64,000 bases of DNA, taken from contig RCSZ01000013.1 in NCBI GenBank assembly GCA_014898425.1, forward strand, positions 620,001 through 684,000. Direction: 5' to 3'. This document shows positions 27,019 to 40,090 of this stretch, piece after piece. A program made the position numbers and the translations under genes. The notes beneath the pieces are model-generated. The model did no database searches. It saw only the letters and a program-made list of their open reading frames with translations, and was not told the DNA's origin. How positions within the stretch are numbered: the stretch's first letter is position 1; each line of letters starts with the position of its first letter. The stretch comes from Botryotinia globosa. Lineage: Eukaryota > Ascomycota > Leotiomycetes > Helotiales > Sclerotiniaceae.

Positions 27019-27127
27019 ATTAGATTTATTAGATTTATTAGATTTATTAGATTTATTAGATTTATTAGATTTATTAGATTTATTAGATTTATTAGATTTA
27101 TTAGATTTATTAGATTTATTAGATTTA
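27019..27127. repeat. 9-bp tandem repeat (ATTTATTAG)n
   Basis: About twelve uninterrupted copies of a 9-bp unit. One frame reads as an I-R-F peptide repeat, but this is a by-product of the repeat and not a gene. Degenerate counterparts occur at 5905-5950. Confidence 0.85.
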
Positions 27128-27470
27128 TGAAAATAGAAAATAGAAAATAGAAAATAGAAAATAGAAAATAGAAAAAAAAAAGAAAAAAAATTAGAAAAAT
27201 TGAAATTAGAAAAATAGAAATCAGAAAAATAGAAATTAGAAAAATAGAGATTAGAAAAATAATTAAAAAGAGAATTAAAAAAAAAAGAAAAAAAAAGAAT
27301 TAGAAAAAAAAGAAAAGAATTAGAAAAAGAATTAAAAAAAGAATTAAAAAAAGAATTAAAAAAAGAATTAAAAAAAGAATTAAAAAAAGAATCATAAGAT
27401 TTATATAGTTTTGAGGTTTAATTGTACCTTTAATACTTTTATATAAGCTAAAAGCTAGAGGTTAATAAAG

Positions 27471-27841
<371 letters not shown>

Positions 27842-27945
27842 AAGGAGGTAAACCGACTTCGCCTGCAAGCGCCCAATCCACCTATTATTCAAAATTTTAT
27901 TTTAAAATATATTTTCTTAAAACTTTAATTTACGCCCCATCAACG

Positions 27946-27975
27946 CAAGGGGTCCGGGGGCTCGCAGGCCCCTGA
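27946..27975 (+). repeat. GC-rich 3' hairpin of Helitron-like element
   Basis: CAAGGGGTCCGGGGGCTCGC followed by AGGCCCCTGA. Stem GGGGC at 27957-27961 pairs with GCCCC at 27968-27972 around a 6-nt loop. Essentially the same sequence is at 47223-47252. It keeps its CpA sites although its surroundings have lost theirs. Confidence 0.7.
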
Positions 27976-30900
27976 TAGCTATATATACTCTAAATAAATG
28001 ATAATAATATATATTTAATACATTGAGTTTTATTATAAATTTAATAATGAAATTTATAATTCCTAATAATTCTAATACTTTATATAATTTTAATTTTATA
28101 GTTATTCCTTTAAGATATATCTTATTCAATTAGAATTTCGTTTTTATTTATAAGAAAATATCTAGAAAGATTTTTTTATATATCTTTTTATATTAGATAA
28201 ATCTATTTTTAAGAATAGGGTAAAGAAATGTTCTTTAAGTTTTATTGTTTTATTCTTTTATTTATTTTTTATCTTATTTCTTTTATAAAAATCCAAAAAC
28301 TAAAATATTATTTTAAAAAGATAGCCTTTATTCTTAATTTACTTTTCTAATATCTATATATTAATCATTTTTTTTGCTATAATCTTAATCTATTTGTAAA
28401 AATATTTTATTATTTCTTTTTAAATTATCTTTTTCTTTAGTTTTCGAGCTTTATTTAGAGCTTTATATAAATTGAAAAAAGAATTAATAATACAATCCTA
28501 GTAAAATAATTTAATCTGCTTGATTAATACTATATAATACTTTATTCAATAAAACTTGACATATAAAAATAGATTTATTATAAATATATTATTATTAATA
28601 ACTATTTGAAAATAATAGAGTATCTCATTTATATAATTATCAATATCTTTTATTATTTCTAAAAATATAACATTCGATATATTATTTATAATACTTTTTT
28701 GGAATTTGTTTATATCAATTGTATTTTATAAAGATTTTGATAATAATTTATAGATATATAATTATATCTTAATTCTAATCAAAAGTAATAGATAATTCAA
28801 CTCTAAATCTAAATGTTTATATATAATAATAAAGTAGATTTAAATTAAAATTTCCTTTAAGATTTCTATATTCCTCTATTTTATATAATAATTCCTTTTG
28901 AGGTGATAAATATAAATAGAAATTAATTATAAAGATTAATTAGGTTTTCACTATGTATCTTTATAAAAATCATTTTCACTCCTCCCTAAAAGAGATAATA
29001 GAGATTGAAATCACTCAAAACTAAATATTCTCAATCGAAGTTTTTTAATTAATAAAAGATTGTTGGGAGGATGAATAATCTAATTGTTTTGCATTAGATT
29101 AATTAAATAGGATTATAGATACTAATAATCTATATCTTTTATATTTCGTTTTTATTTTATATTTTAAAGTAAATAAAGTACAAATTGTATATAAAGATTT
29201 CGAATATCTATTTATATATATTTAATATTTTATTAATATATAATATTATTTTAATTCTATTATTTTTTCTATGAACGAAATATTATTATTAATTATTATT
29301 ATGTATAAACTTATTGAAAAAATTGAACTAGGGTTTTTGAATTATTATAATATAATATCATATCACTTTTTTATTATATAAGAATATTACTATTACAGAT
29401 TTCTATTTATTGATATTATATTATAATATAATAATATCTTTTTATAATATTATAAGGATTTCTGAGATTAGTTTTGATTATTGAAGAGATTACTACTAAG
29501 GATAGGATTTTGTTTTATTTCTAGAATTAAAAAGATTTAATTTCTATTAAATAATAATATTCTAAATCGCTTGTATTATATTGCTTTTTATTATTAGAAT
29601 ATTAAAGATTATTATAAACTATTAAAAATAAATTAATTATTAAAAATAATACTAGAATATCAACTCCTTTGTATTAAAATAATAAGGTAATTTTTCTCTA
29701 TTACAAAGTAATTCGAAATGAAAAATATTATTCTTTTAATATATTCAATTTTTTTTTATAAACTTACAATAACTATATCTATTTTATACCCTATAATTCT
29801 CTTTATAATTAATATATTTCTTTTTTTTTTCTCAAATCCTTTGTTTTTATATTAATCTATATAATAGATTTTTATATATTTACTATATATTATTCGCTTA
29901 ATACATATCGGCGCCTGGTGATTTCTCAATTCCTAACAATTATGATATTTATTTGGTGAATATATAGTATTATATAGATTAATTTTTAATTATATTTTAT
30001 TTTAAAAAAGACTATCCATTAATATTTAATTCATAGTTTCTAGAGAGAATATAGTTATAATAATGAAAATCATTTTCTTCTTTCCAGCTATTTTCTTTCA
30101 AAGTTGGAATAAATAATCGATATTTAGTTCAATTCTAGGATTGTTTATTATAAAAATAATTTCGAATTCTTTTTGTATTGGACTTTTTTTAAAACTAGTT
30201 TACTCTATCTTTATATTATATATAATTATCTAATTTGTAGATTGTTTAGCCTTTGTATTTGAAAAGATTGTATTAATTCAATTGAAGTTTTTTTGTAAGC
30301 TTATTATATCTTTTTCTAGTTTTAATTATAATAATAAACTTGATATTCGAAATCCTATTGATTTCAATTGTATAGATTCTCTCTATTTCTTTATTAATAC
30401 TTTTTAATAGATTTTTATTAGGGATTCCTTTATATCTTCCTATATTCATTATATTAAAACTAATTCTAATATTCTAAAAAGTATAAATAGAGATTAGCTT
30501 CCTAACTAGATTACTTATATCGACATATTATATAGATATTATTTTAGATTATAAAATATCAGTATATAATTGTAAAGATTGTTTCTTTAATACTTTTTAT
30601 ATCCCCTTCTCTATATTCTTTTTCAAGATTCCTAATATTCCTTGAAATTATATTAGTACCTTTTTATTGATATTACAATAAGTAATTCAAACATTATAGA
30701 GTTTTTTTTATCCCTATCCTCAATTCCTTAAATAGATTGCTTTAATATAATATTAACTTAATAATTATCTTCAAAAATTTAAATATTATTATATTAATTT
30801 CTCTTCATACTTTACTTCTAAAAACTTTAATTCCTATATTCTAAATATTATTATAATCTTAAGGAATTTCTATAAAAACAATTATCAAATCTTTAATAAT

Positions 30901-32871
30901 AATAATATATCCGATTAGATTTATTTCGATTAAAGAAATTTTATAAATTTTTTATAAAACTATATTCACAATTCTATAATGATTCTACAACTTTATTCCA
31001 AGTTTTCAGAATGCTCACTTTTTCGTGTTTTTCAAGATTATATCAATTATTTACTAATAGTATATTATAAGTATATTATAATTTAAAATTAAATCTTTGA
31101 AAGAGCTATCTTCAAAGCTTTAAAGCTATTCTCGAAAACTAATCATTAGCTTGCTTTAATCAAAGAACGAAAAGAATTATTAAAACTAAATGCAAAATAA
31201 TAACTAATGTCAATATACATATAAATATATCATAAAACTTTTTATTAATTTCCCTGAAACCTCTTTCTAAAGCTATATATATATATGAAAGCTCTTTACC
31301 TCGGTATAATGATTGGCCCAACGCTAAACCGACTAATGCCCGTAACACCTATCTTCTCTTATAATATACTATAACCTCTACTTTTAATATAGTAATATCA
31401 AATTATATATTTTGTATATTACTAATGAACATTTCAAACTCTTCTTCTTATACAAAATCATTTTAGTTTGAATTAATTTTTTTAATTTTATATTTTCAAT
31501 AAATTAGGGTTTAAAATATTATTATAAATTGAATTGATATAATATAAAAAGATGATTTTATATTTTCTTTAATAACTAATTAAAACTCGGAATGATTGAA
31601 TTTTCTAATATTTTGAATATAATTCTTTGAATTAATAGATTATAAGTCTAAATTTCTTCGTATCAATTTTATATTGGAAAAATAAAGGTTTTGTATCAAA
31701 TAACTATTAAATCTTATAGAAAATATATAATATTATATTCAAAAATAAATTTATTAAAACCTTTTCAATTAAATGTCAATATTAATATTTATAGGTTCTA
31801 AATATATCTATATTGAATAATTATATACAATCTATAAAATACAGAATAAAATAAAAAGATTAAATATAATTCAAATTTATAAATTCAATAAATTTTAATT
31901 ATAAATAGAATCTTTCATTCTTTATCCAATTCAAAATCTAAATATAAAATATAATACTTTAAAAGGGTTATAGCTTTATCATCATTTATAAACTCTAATA
32001 CTAAAAATATAATTTGTATATCAAAAAACAAAAAATCTTGAAACTAATTTTATATTAAATCTTTTTTTTAATAATAATTAAAAAAAAAGAAGGATTATCA
32101 ATAATATCAATAGTTTCGAATACTATAATAAAATATTGATTTTTAAAATTAACAAAATAAAACTAATTGATCAATTTAATATTATAAATAAATATTCCAA
32201 TTATTTATTTTTAATACATTCTTTAAAATTAAAATCTTTTATTTATATATATATCCTACTCTAAATCCTAATTTATTAAAGTTTATAATTTATATTATCT
32301 TTATAATACTTATTTTTTTTAAATATTTATAATGACTTTTGAATTATTTTCTTACATTTTTTTTAATATATTGTTTTATAATAGATTTAATTATAATTAT
32401 ATGTAACTTTATTTTCTTTAAAAAGTTTTTAAATTATTATTTTGAAGATACTTTTGTTTTAGAATTTTCAATGTATTTTCAATATATAATAATATTGAAA
32501 ATAAATTTGTAAATAAAAAGGATATTATATTTAAAAAGATTTTGAATAAACTTATAAATAAATTTAATTTATTTTTCAATTAATATTCTATTCTACCCTT
32601 GAGTGTTTCTAATTTCAATATTATTAGCTAAATAATTACATATATATTATACTACCTTTTTGAATTATTTATATTCATAATTAAGTTTTATATTTTATAT
32701 ACAATATATATAGATTCTATAGGATTTTTCAAATAATATTGAACAGTTTTATTATATCTCGATTTTTTTATTTGATATAAATAAGATAATAATAAATTAT
32801 AAAAAATAACATTTAATTAATTTTAATAAAATATTTAATGATTATAATAAATTCAATATATTATAATATTC

Positions 32872-32957
32872 TATTGTTGAATAGAGGTAATTCGTTTTCT
32901 AAGGATATTCGCTTTACCCGATTAGGAACTAGTCGGCTGTTTATAAGAGCCGATTAT
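32872..32957 (-). repeat. Right TIR of the 12.8-kb element
   Basis: Read on the minus strand it starts ATAATCGGCTCTTATAAACA, with the same AGCCGACTAGTTCCTAATCG core and the terminal hairpin as the left end. Differences from the left TIR are G/A or C/T, the expected RIP pattern. Confidence 0.75.
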
Positions 32958-33408
32958 TACTCCGTAGATCTTCTGTGTGAGCTCGATAACTTTATGTCAC
33001 AATTTTCCTGTTATATAATACTTCGTAAACTTTTGGTATATAATCGTTAAAGTGGATCAAGATCCATAAATTTGACAGAGTTTCTCACCCAGGCCAGGAA
33101 TATGGAGTATGAGATGACTTCATTTCAAAGGGATCTCATGCGATGTAAAGTTGTCGAGGTCGAGGTTTATTAGATATCTAAGATACATGACAGACATAAC
33201 ACTTATGATATTGTGCCAAACATGCAGAAACAAAGGTCTGCAAGGAGCTTAGATAATAGAGGATCACTTCCTAGGCTTGTCAATGTCAATTTCAATGGGT
33301 AGAGCAAAAAAAAGAATAAGCAATGGGTAGTTTTTGATGAGAAATATTGAGCCAGAAAGTTGATCTGGCGTCTATCTAAAAACGGTTTCGCTACTAAAAA
33401 TTCCCGGC
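32958..33408. other. Spacer between transposon end and SET gene
   Basis: Normal-composition 3' flank of the SET-domain gene. No additional feature was seen. Confidence 0.4.
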
Positions 33409-35127
33409 TCAGATGGTGATACCTGCCGCTATCGCCTCTAATTCCTCCTCATCACATTTGTGACATGCACAATCCATGCCAAACCAAGGCATAAGTTTCC
33501 CTCGTCTTTCCTTAAGACCCTTGCCTCTCCCGATATACGAAATGAACATCTCCTCCCCTTTCTTGATATCTCTCTCAGCAAACATGGTAACTGTGCTGTT
33601 TTCATCGTCGTGTCTCCAATCAATGTTGGGATCGCAGCTGTGATTAAACATCGAATATAAAGGATTCACGGCGGTTCCGCAAATATCATCGAAGGTCTGC
33701 CCATGTCTATTGTTCTGTAAACGACAATAGATAGTGTGCAGAACCCATGTATCATATGCGCTGTTCGCGAATACATCGATACCAAGCCCACGAAGAATGC
33801 GAATCGGGGTTACGATGTGATCCTTGAAATTTAAAGCAATGAGTTGAGGGTTATTTGGATTGTATGCGGGCGTGAGACGTGATATGAGAGAGGTTTTCAG
33901 GGGACTGGCGGCATTCTCTTTCAACGAAAGGGCGAGAACGCGGAGAAATAAGTTGGATCCTATATACGATTCTGTGGGGTTTGACAAAGATCCTGACTCG
34001 GTCCGGAGTAAGAAATCTAGACCTTTACCACAAAGAATGGTATGATAACTATCCAGTGCAGTTTGAGAGCAGGACGAGCTACAGTACAAAGTTTTACAAC
34101 ATGAATTTTCGATTTTATTCAAGAGTGGCCCACAACAAGCTGGGCAGCGTTCGACACTGTCAACCACAGCAGCAAGCGTAGGGTCAACAAGAACTGAGTC
34201 TTTTGCCATAATATCTCTTGTTGCCACAACGCCAAGCACATCTATCTCTGATATTTTTTCAGGCGAAATAGCCAATCTAATTGTGCTCTTTGAGACTACG
34301 CAATTGGATGATGCCGAGGCAAATTCGGCCGCCACCTTTTCTATTACTTCGTCGGATCTTGCGACATTGTCTTCGGTCATCCATGGATATGCCGTTGGGT
34401 AGACGCTTCCATTGTAAAGAGTAGTCTTCATGGCCTCGGCTGTCATTTCTTCATTGTCAACATATCCTTGAAGGATATTTTGACGTTGCTCGAACCATGA
34501 TTCCGCATTTGTTACTTCCGAAGGGAAAACCTGATCATCTGGAAACTTGGCCACCGCATCTTTACTCACCTCAAGGTAGTCTGAGCAGCAATTGGAAGCC
34601 ATCAATCCTTCCATTAACTCTGACCAAATCTGAAGTTCCAGTCTTTTTAGTAGGACTGTAACTAAAGCTCGAAGGGATTCTGGCGTAGCAACCTGTGCTT
34701 TCCTGGGCATCCATGCTGGGTGAGTTTGATGGAGCTGCCATATCTTCTGACTATATGCTTTGTAAGCATCAGTACCTAAGGTACAATCATTCTCTAAGGC
34801 TGCTTCGACTAGAAGCCTGGCCTTTTGAACATCGCCAAGAGCAAGTTCCGGGTACCCTAATCGGCGGAGGCAATTACCCCGATTGAGCCAGTTTTCCGGG
34901 TCGTATGGGGCTTCTGTAACATCCTTTGTGAATTGAGCAAAGTCTTTGATTTCGGACTCCAAGGCCTAGGAAGAGAAGAATTTGATCAGTGAAAACTTCG
35001 AGTAACTTACCCAGGGTTACAGGGAAAAGAGAATTCTGATACGAACCTCGGCCTCTAAAATTTGATGAGGAGCAATTTCACAAGCTGAAGATGGCTTGTA
35101 TAAGTCTGGTCTCCATGGTGAATCCAT
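33409..35127 (-). CDS. TPR-MYND-SET domain protein (SMYD-like methyltransferase)
   Basis: Putative protein lysine methyltransferase using S-adenosylmethionine. Two exons, 35127-35047 and 34965-33409, give 545 residues. An N-terminal TPR-like helix pair (ENWLNRGNCLRRLGYPELAL) is at about 50-72. A split SET domain begins near residue 255 and carries a cysteine-rich MYND-like insert (CPACCGPL..CCKTLYCSSSCS..C) at about 301-339. The signature NHSCDPN is at 468-474, followed by ERDIKKGEEMFISYI, and a post-SET CACHKC cluster is near 526-531. This order (SET-N, MYND, SET-C, post-SET) is that of SMYD-type fungal proteins. Target protein unknown. Start chosen because exon 1 adds a conserved-looking MDSPWRPDLYKPS leader. 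Confidence 0.88.
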
Positions 35128-35887
35128 CTTGACGGGGTTTGAATAGAAAGGTTGGCAAGGAAAGCTGTTGGCGGGTGGAATTTCAGATAGTTCTTTTACT
35201 CTCTGCTAAGCGATTTCATATATGTACTAGGGAGAATGAATGAACGTATTTAACGATTAAGGATTAAATGGATGAAAGAGCATGGATGCTCTAGTGATGG
35301 ACAATGGATGGTGGCAACTTTGTGTGCGCTTTTCGCTAAAAGTCTAGCTTGTGATCAAGTATGTGGTGGACACTGGACTCAGCCCACTAATAAGGTTAAG
35401 CCAATCTAGCCCTAAAGGTCTTTGAGCCGTAATTAAAATCACTGGATTTCGTGTGTAGTATACTGTAGTGAATTATGGTGGAAACTTGTGGTTATCATCA
35501 CCGTCGTGATGCAAGTGTTGCAAGTGTTGCAAGTGATTGTATTGTATTGAATTGTATTCGGGTATACGAGATTGAAGATGTTCGTTTCTATGCTGATAAG
35601 CACTAATAATCCTATTGCAGTATAGACTACACTACCCTGCAGCAACTGTCTACCGGCATATTAATAAGTGCCCAGGTACTTTGACACTTTACTGATATGG
35701 AACAATTGATTTCTCCATCTCCGGCAACGTCGTTTAGATGGTTATAGCTACGATGCTGTACATAACTCAAGAGATTATCTTACTAGGACCAAGCTGATTT
35801 TAAAAGTATTTGATTTGTTCAGTATTTACTATAAATACTACTACTAATATCTTGTTCATTATCGTAAAGCTACCCCAGTCTTGTCCC
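35128..35887. other. Intergenic, SET 5' flank and permease 3' flank
   Basis: 760 bp with no gene. A short TGCAAG-type triplicate (35511-35533) and AT-rich simple sequence are the only structure. Confidence 0.4.
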
Positions 35888-38133
35888 TCAAGATTCCTTT
35901 TCTCCCCGGTACGCCACTGTCGTTCTATTGACAGATTCGGAATCATCACTGATTGCTGTAACCGCGTCTGCATTTAATGCAATTTGTGTACCATCTTCAG
36001 CAATTACAACATCACCGTATTGTGATTCCCATCCAAGACCCATTTCCTTGATTAATTTCTGGTTCTGAGTCGGCCATACCTTGCAAAGAGCAAAGTACAC
36101 AACGAAACTGACAGCAAAGGATAACAACCATCCGAGACGTCCAAGGTTCGTAGCACTTTGGGATACAGATGCGCCTAGAGTTCCAACAAATCCTGGAAAA
36201 GGGAGCGCAACACCACAAAGGTATGCAATAATCGCTTGCACATTCCAGCCATGGAAATAATAGTAATGCTTGTTTGCTTTTGTACCATTATAGAGATGCC
36301 CAATGAAAACATTGCCCTTAGTGAGTGCATAGTCTTAGAAAAAAGTTAGCATTAATATTAAGAAATGAAATGAACTGCTTCCAACTATCTTGAAGTTTGC
36401 CAGCTCGGGAGTTATCTGTATGGGATATGTGTTGCGGGTAAAAGAACTTACAATCGCAGACCATTATTGCAACCACGCTTGCCATGAATATACCATAACC
36501 CGAAAGGAATGTGGTAAAAACCGACGCAGAAGCGAGAATCTTCCATGGACAGATGGCAAAAGCCAAGAATTCCACAACATATTGCCCGCGGGGAATTGTG
36601 AGAAATCGAGGAAACAACATGGTACTATCAGCACCGAATGGAATCATGTTCGCTGCAATATTTGTACCAAGAATGGATACCATCCAGCAGAATGCCAAGA
36701 GAAATACAGCGAAACGTGTGCTGCCAGACCAATATCTATCCAAAATGGCGCTTAGCAAATCCCAAGGATTCCAAAGATCCAAGCCCCAATTGTTGTTGAT
36801 CGCAGCCGTGGCCAAGATTCCAAATGTGGCCGACAGCGTAACGGATAGAGGTTGAGTAAGAAGTTGCGACCATTGTGCGCCCGATCTCGTCGCACTCCAT
36901 CTCGCAATGTCTGGTTGATTTGTGATCACTACATGAGTGACGAATTAGCAGCTTTTCTTTGCACATTGAGTGCATAGACCCTAGAATCACTTTTGAAAGG
37001 ATTGGGAAAATGCGTCGCAAGGTGACATTTCAATCCAGGGAGCATAGTGAATTCCAACTTACAAGTTGCAGTATTGCCCATACCACTGTTGATGCCATAC
37101 ATGATAAACCATCCATAGGCAGCCCCTTCCCCAAGTGTGCTTTTGTACACTGATCCCACTTTTCCCTTTGTATTGGCCATGCAGAAGATGAAAAGTCCAA
37201 ATACGGCTGGCAAAACAACAATCGATTTGAACCAAAAGAAGGCTCGCAATTGATATGGTCGAAAGGCGCAGAATGGGAAGTGAACTAGCCAGAACAGGAA
37301 GAAGGCAAGCATATTGGCAGATGAAATACCAATCGACTCCGGAATGTGATTTGGGATATCAGTGAAGTTGTGTCCGAAAATGCATCGCAAGATATTGCTC
37401 ATGAAACTCGCACCAGAGAACACTGTTTTTGTCGGCGGATTAGCAAAATGTCGCCAAGAAAAAACCGCTTGCCGGACGGAATGGAGTCTCGATCGCTCAG
37501 TCTTTGCAAGAAGACGCAGAATGTTTCAATGCGCCAGAGAGTCATCAAATGGACCACTTACATTGTACACCATACCAGATGATAGCCAAGGCAGCGCGAG
37601 CTCCAACAAAGTAGTATGAACCATACATTCCAAAGACACTCCTGGCTACGACAGGGTATCCAATATGATAAACCGAGGCGCATCGACTGTTGAAGTACAT
37701 GGCGACCGAACTGATCAATTGAGAGACAAATATAACGATGATAGCTTGCCACCAATTAAGGCCAATTCCTACCATGGTCGAGCCCAAAGTCCAATTGCCA
37801 AAGGAGAGTCCCAGGTAGAAGGTAACGAAGTTCCACCAACGCCATGTCCGTTTTTGAGGAGGTGTTGGATCACTACAGGAACGAATTTAGTAGCTGAATT
37901 GTTCGCCGTGCGCCAATCCATCGACAAAAGTCCAATTGAGCAACAATTGATATTGGAACTTACAGATCTTCATTGGACCAGACCTTATTCGAGCCCGAAT
38001 GGCGATCGAGAGCAGTATCTTGAACTGTCACATAGTCCATGAAATTCTGTCGACTGGTGAAAGCATTTTTAAAAGCTCCAACCTTTTCCGCCGATTGAGC
38101 TTTGAGAGTCGCGACGTTCATAGCGGGGGACAT
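35888..38133 (-). CDS. NCS1 nucleobase/nucleoside/vitamin permease, Fur type
   Basis: Plasma-membrane proton symporter of the nucleobase-cation-symport-1 family (uracil, uridine, allantoin, thiamine and similar substrates). Five minus-strand exons, 38133-37964, 37872-37562, 37422-37063, 36928-36452 and 36333-35888, give 587 residues. Family landmarks are NEDLDPTPPQKRTWRWWNF, LGLSFGNWTLGSTMVGIGL, IGYPVVARSVFGMYGSYY, NHIPESIGISSANMLAFFLFW, NQPDIARWS and FGADSTMLFPRFLTIPRGQY; about 12 hydrophobic segments can be drawn. The ATG at 38133 was chosen; the frame is open further upstream but without a better ATG. The FNxxxxxGN-type details that separate substrates could not be judged, so no symbol is given. 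Confidence 0.88.
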
Positions 38134-40090
38134 CTCGGATAAATTTTCAATCAACACAGACACACGAGTACTTTTTTCTTGCGAGGAAGAACAGGTACTT
38201 GTATCAACAAGTGACAATTACAACCACGCAAAGCAAGAGTCGATAATCTTCACAAGAAACAAATTTCAAGAGAAGATAGGTATCATGCTCCGAGTAACTG
38301 CGCTCTCTTTTGGGGGAGAGAGAGAGAGAGAAGGGAAGGAAAAGGGGAGGAAGAAGAGAGAAGAGCTTGACGGCTTATGATTGAGGAAAGAAAAGAGAAA
38401 CTCCACTTTGATAGACACTACGACAGGACGACAGGACGACTACCAATCAATTCACTGACATTTTTTTTTCATGTCCCACTTACCCTGTTCTTCTGTTCTT
38501 CTGATGGATGATAGCCTTGATAGCCTTGATAGCCTTGATAGCTTCACTGCTTGTGGGTGAAAGTTATCAACTACCCGGCAAATTTTACTGATCTGGATCG
38601 TGTTGGTGGTGGACACGGACTGGATCTGATTTACACAGCTCGCATACCGTGGACCTAGGGAGCTAGGTATCGATAATCGATTGTTTTGGACGGATTTCGA
38701 ATGGACGCTTGTTATCAACGGTCAAAAACTTATCGGACGATACACTTAACCCAGTTAGACCAAGATGGACAATCATCGGGGTGTCGGTTGTATGGGGTGT
38801 AACACGGCACAAGTGACAAAAACACACGATCAACTTCCTATACGGGTTATCTTGGCTGGTTGGCTGGTTGGCTGGCTGGCTGGCTCGCTGGCAGTGATCA
38901 GTCTCTGGGATGCCTTATCAGGTTGATAGCTCGGACATGCCCGAATCTGACTGTCACTGTATTGGATGACAAGAACGCGTTGTGATTCGTGAACCTGTGA
39001 GTGCGGGCGGATGGGTACCGGTACAGTTGCCACAATATGGTTATCGCGTTGCGGCCGGATAACAGAACATCTCAAGACGACCACGGACTACGAATGAGAA
39101 AGTTACAAATGTCCCACGCATTATCGAAACCACAGTCGATGAGCTGCTAAAAGGTCACTTTACGATGACTTCGAACCTGCATACCTCGAACTGACAAGCC
39201 ACCCTCGAAAGCTTTACTCGTACACCGACATGGATTTGTGGTTCAATTCATGTTTGCAGAGATTTGCAAGTCTCAAGTTATCGTACTCAAAACCCCATCT
39301 GGAATTTATGACCGATAATTACCCTTCACTTCAAACTCATTGTCTATAACGACTGACTACTCGTGTCACTCGTGTTACTCAACTTCTCTCCCTCCCGTCC
39401 AAAGTTTAATATGTCAGAACTCTTTTTCTTCAGTACCATATGCTATCACCCAAACAATCCTCTTCGTTCCAAGCCAGCTCGGAGTCGAGAAAGGTTTTCT
39501 GTGAGGAATGAATATCAACCTGTCGAAGTAAGAGCAAGTCTCATTTCTGGTGATTCGGGTCTTGGGAATGAGTATGATTTCTACACTGATTGAAAGGATT
39601 TGTAAACCGCGATGATCCGCTCAAGAATATTGAGGATTCAAATTCTTATCACTGATCGTATTGGGAAATTACTTACGACTAGAAATTGGCATGATTCAAT
39701 ATAAGTTGTTCTTATAGTTTCTAGTAGCGGACGCACGACATAGAAAGTGGAGGCGAAACATAAACATCTATCATGATCTACCTCTCTACCTCGATTTTTT
39801 ATCGTACCCCGCTCAAGGTTTTCCTTTAAAAGGTTATTCAAAGATTTGTTCATCCATAATAGAGTTTGATAGAGAGACTCTAAGCTGCAAGTGCCGATTA
39901 AGGTTTGCAACGGCGTGGCCACTAATGACGCACCCCAGAGCTTCAACCATGACGTTATCATGGTTGGCAGATGTGTAGTTCACATTTGGAGAATAATCTT
40001 CAGTCTTAGATTTGCTACTCCTTCTAATTTGATTCGCGATTTACGTCGCTTTTCCATCACAACCTCAAAAATCCATCAAAATCCATCAGC
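38134..40090. other. 2-kb divergent intergenic region with simple repeats
   Basis: Lies between the permease and the MFS transporter, divergently transcribed. It contains a GA-rich tract (38318-38362), four copies of TGATAGCCT-type 10-mers (38510-38545), and a GGCT/GGTT ladder (38850-38892). Short open frames (for example 39363-39593) show no recognisable domain. Confidence 0.45.

Noticed and set aside
26953..27150. I-R-F repeat peptide frame
   Set aside because: Direct translation of a 9-bp tandem repeat inside a transposon; a related copy at 5.9 kb does not keep the frame.
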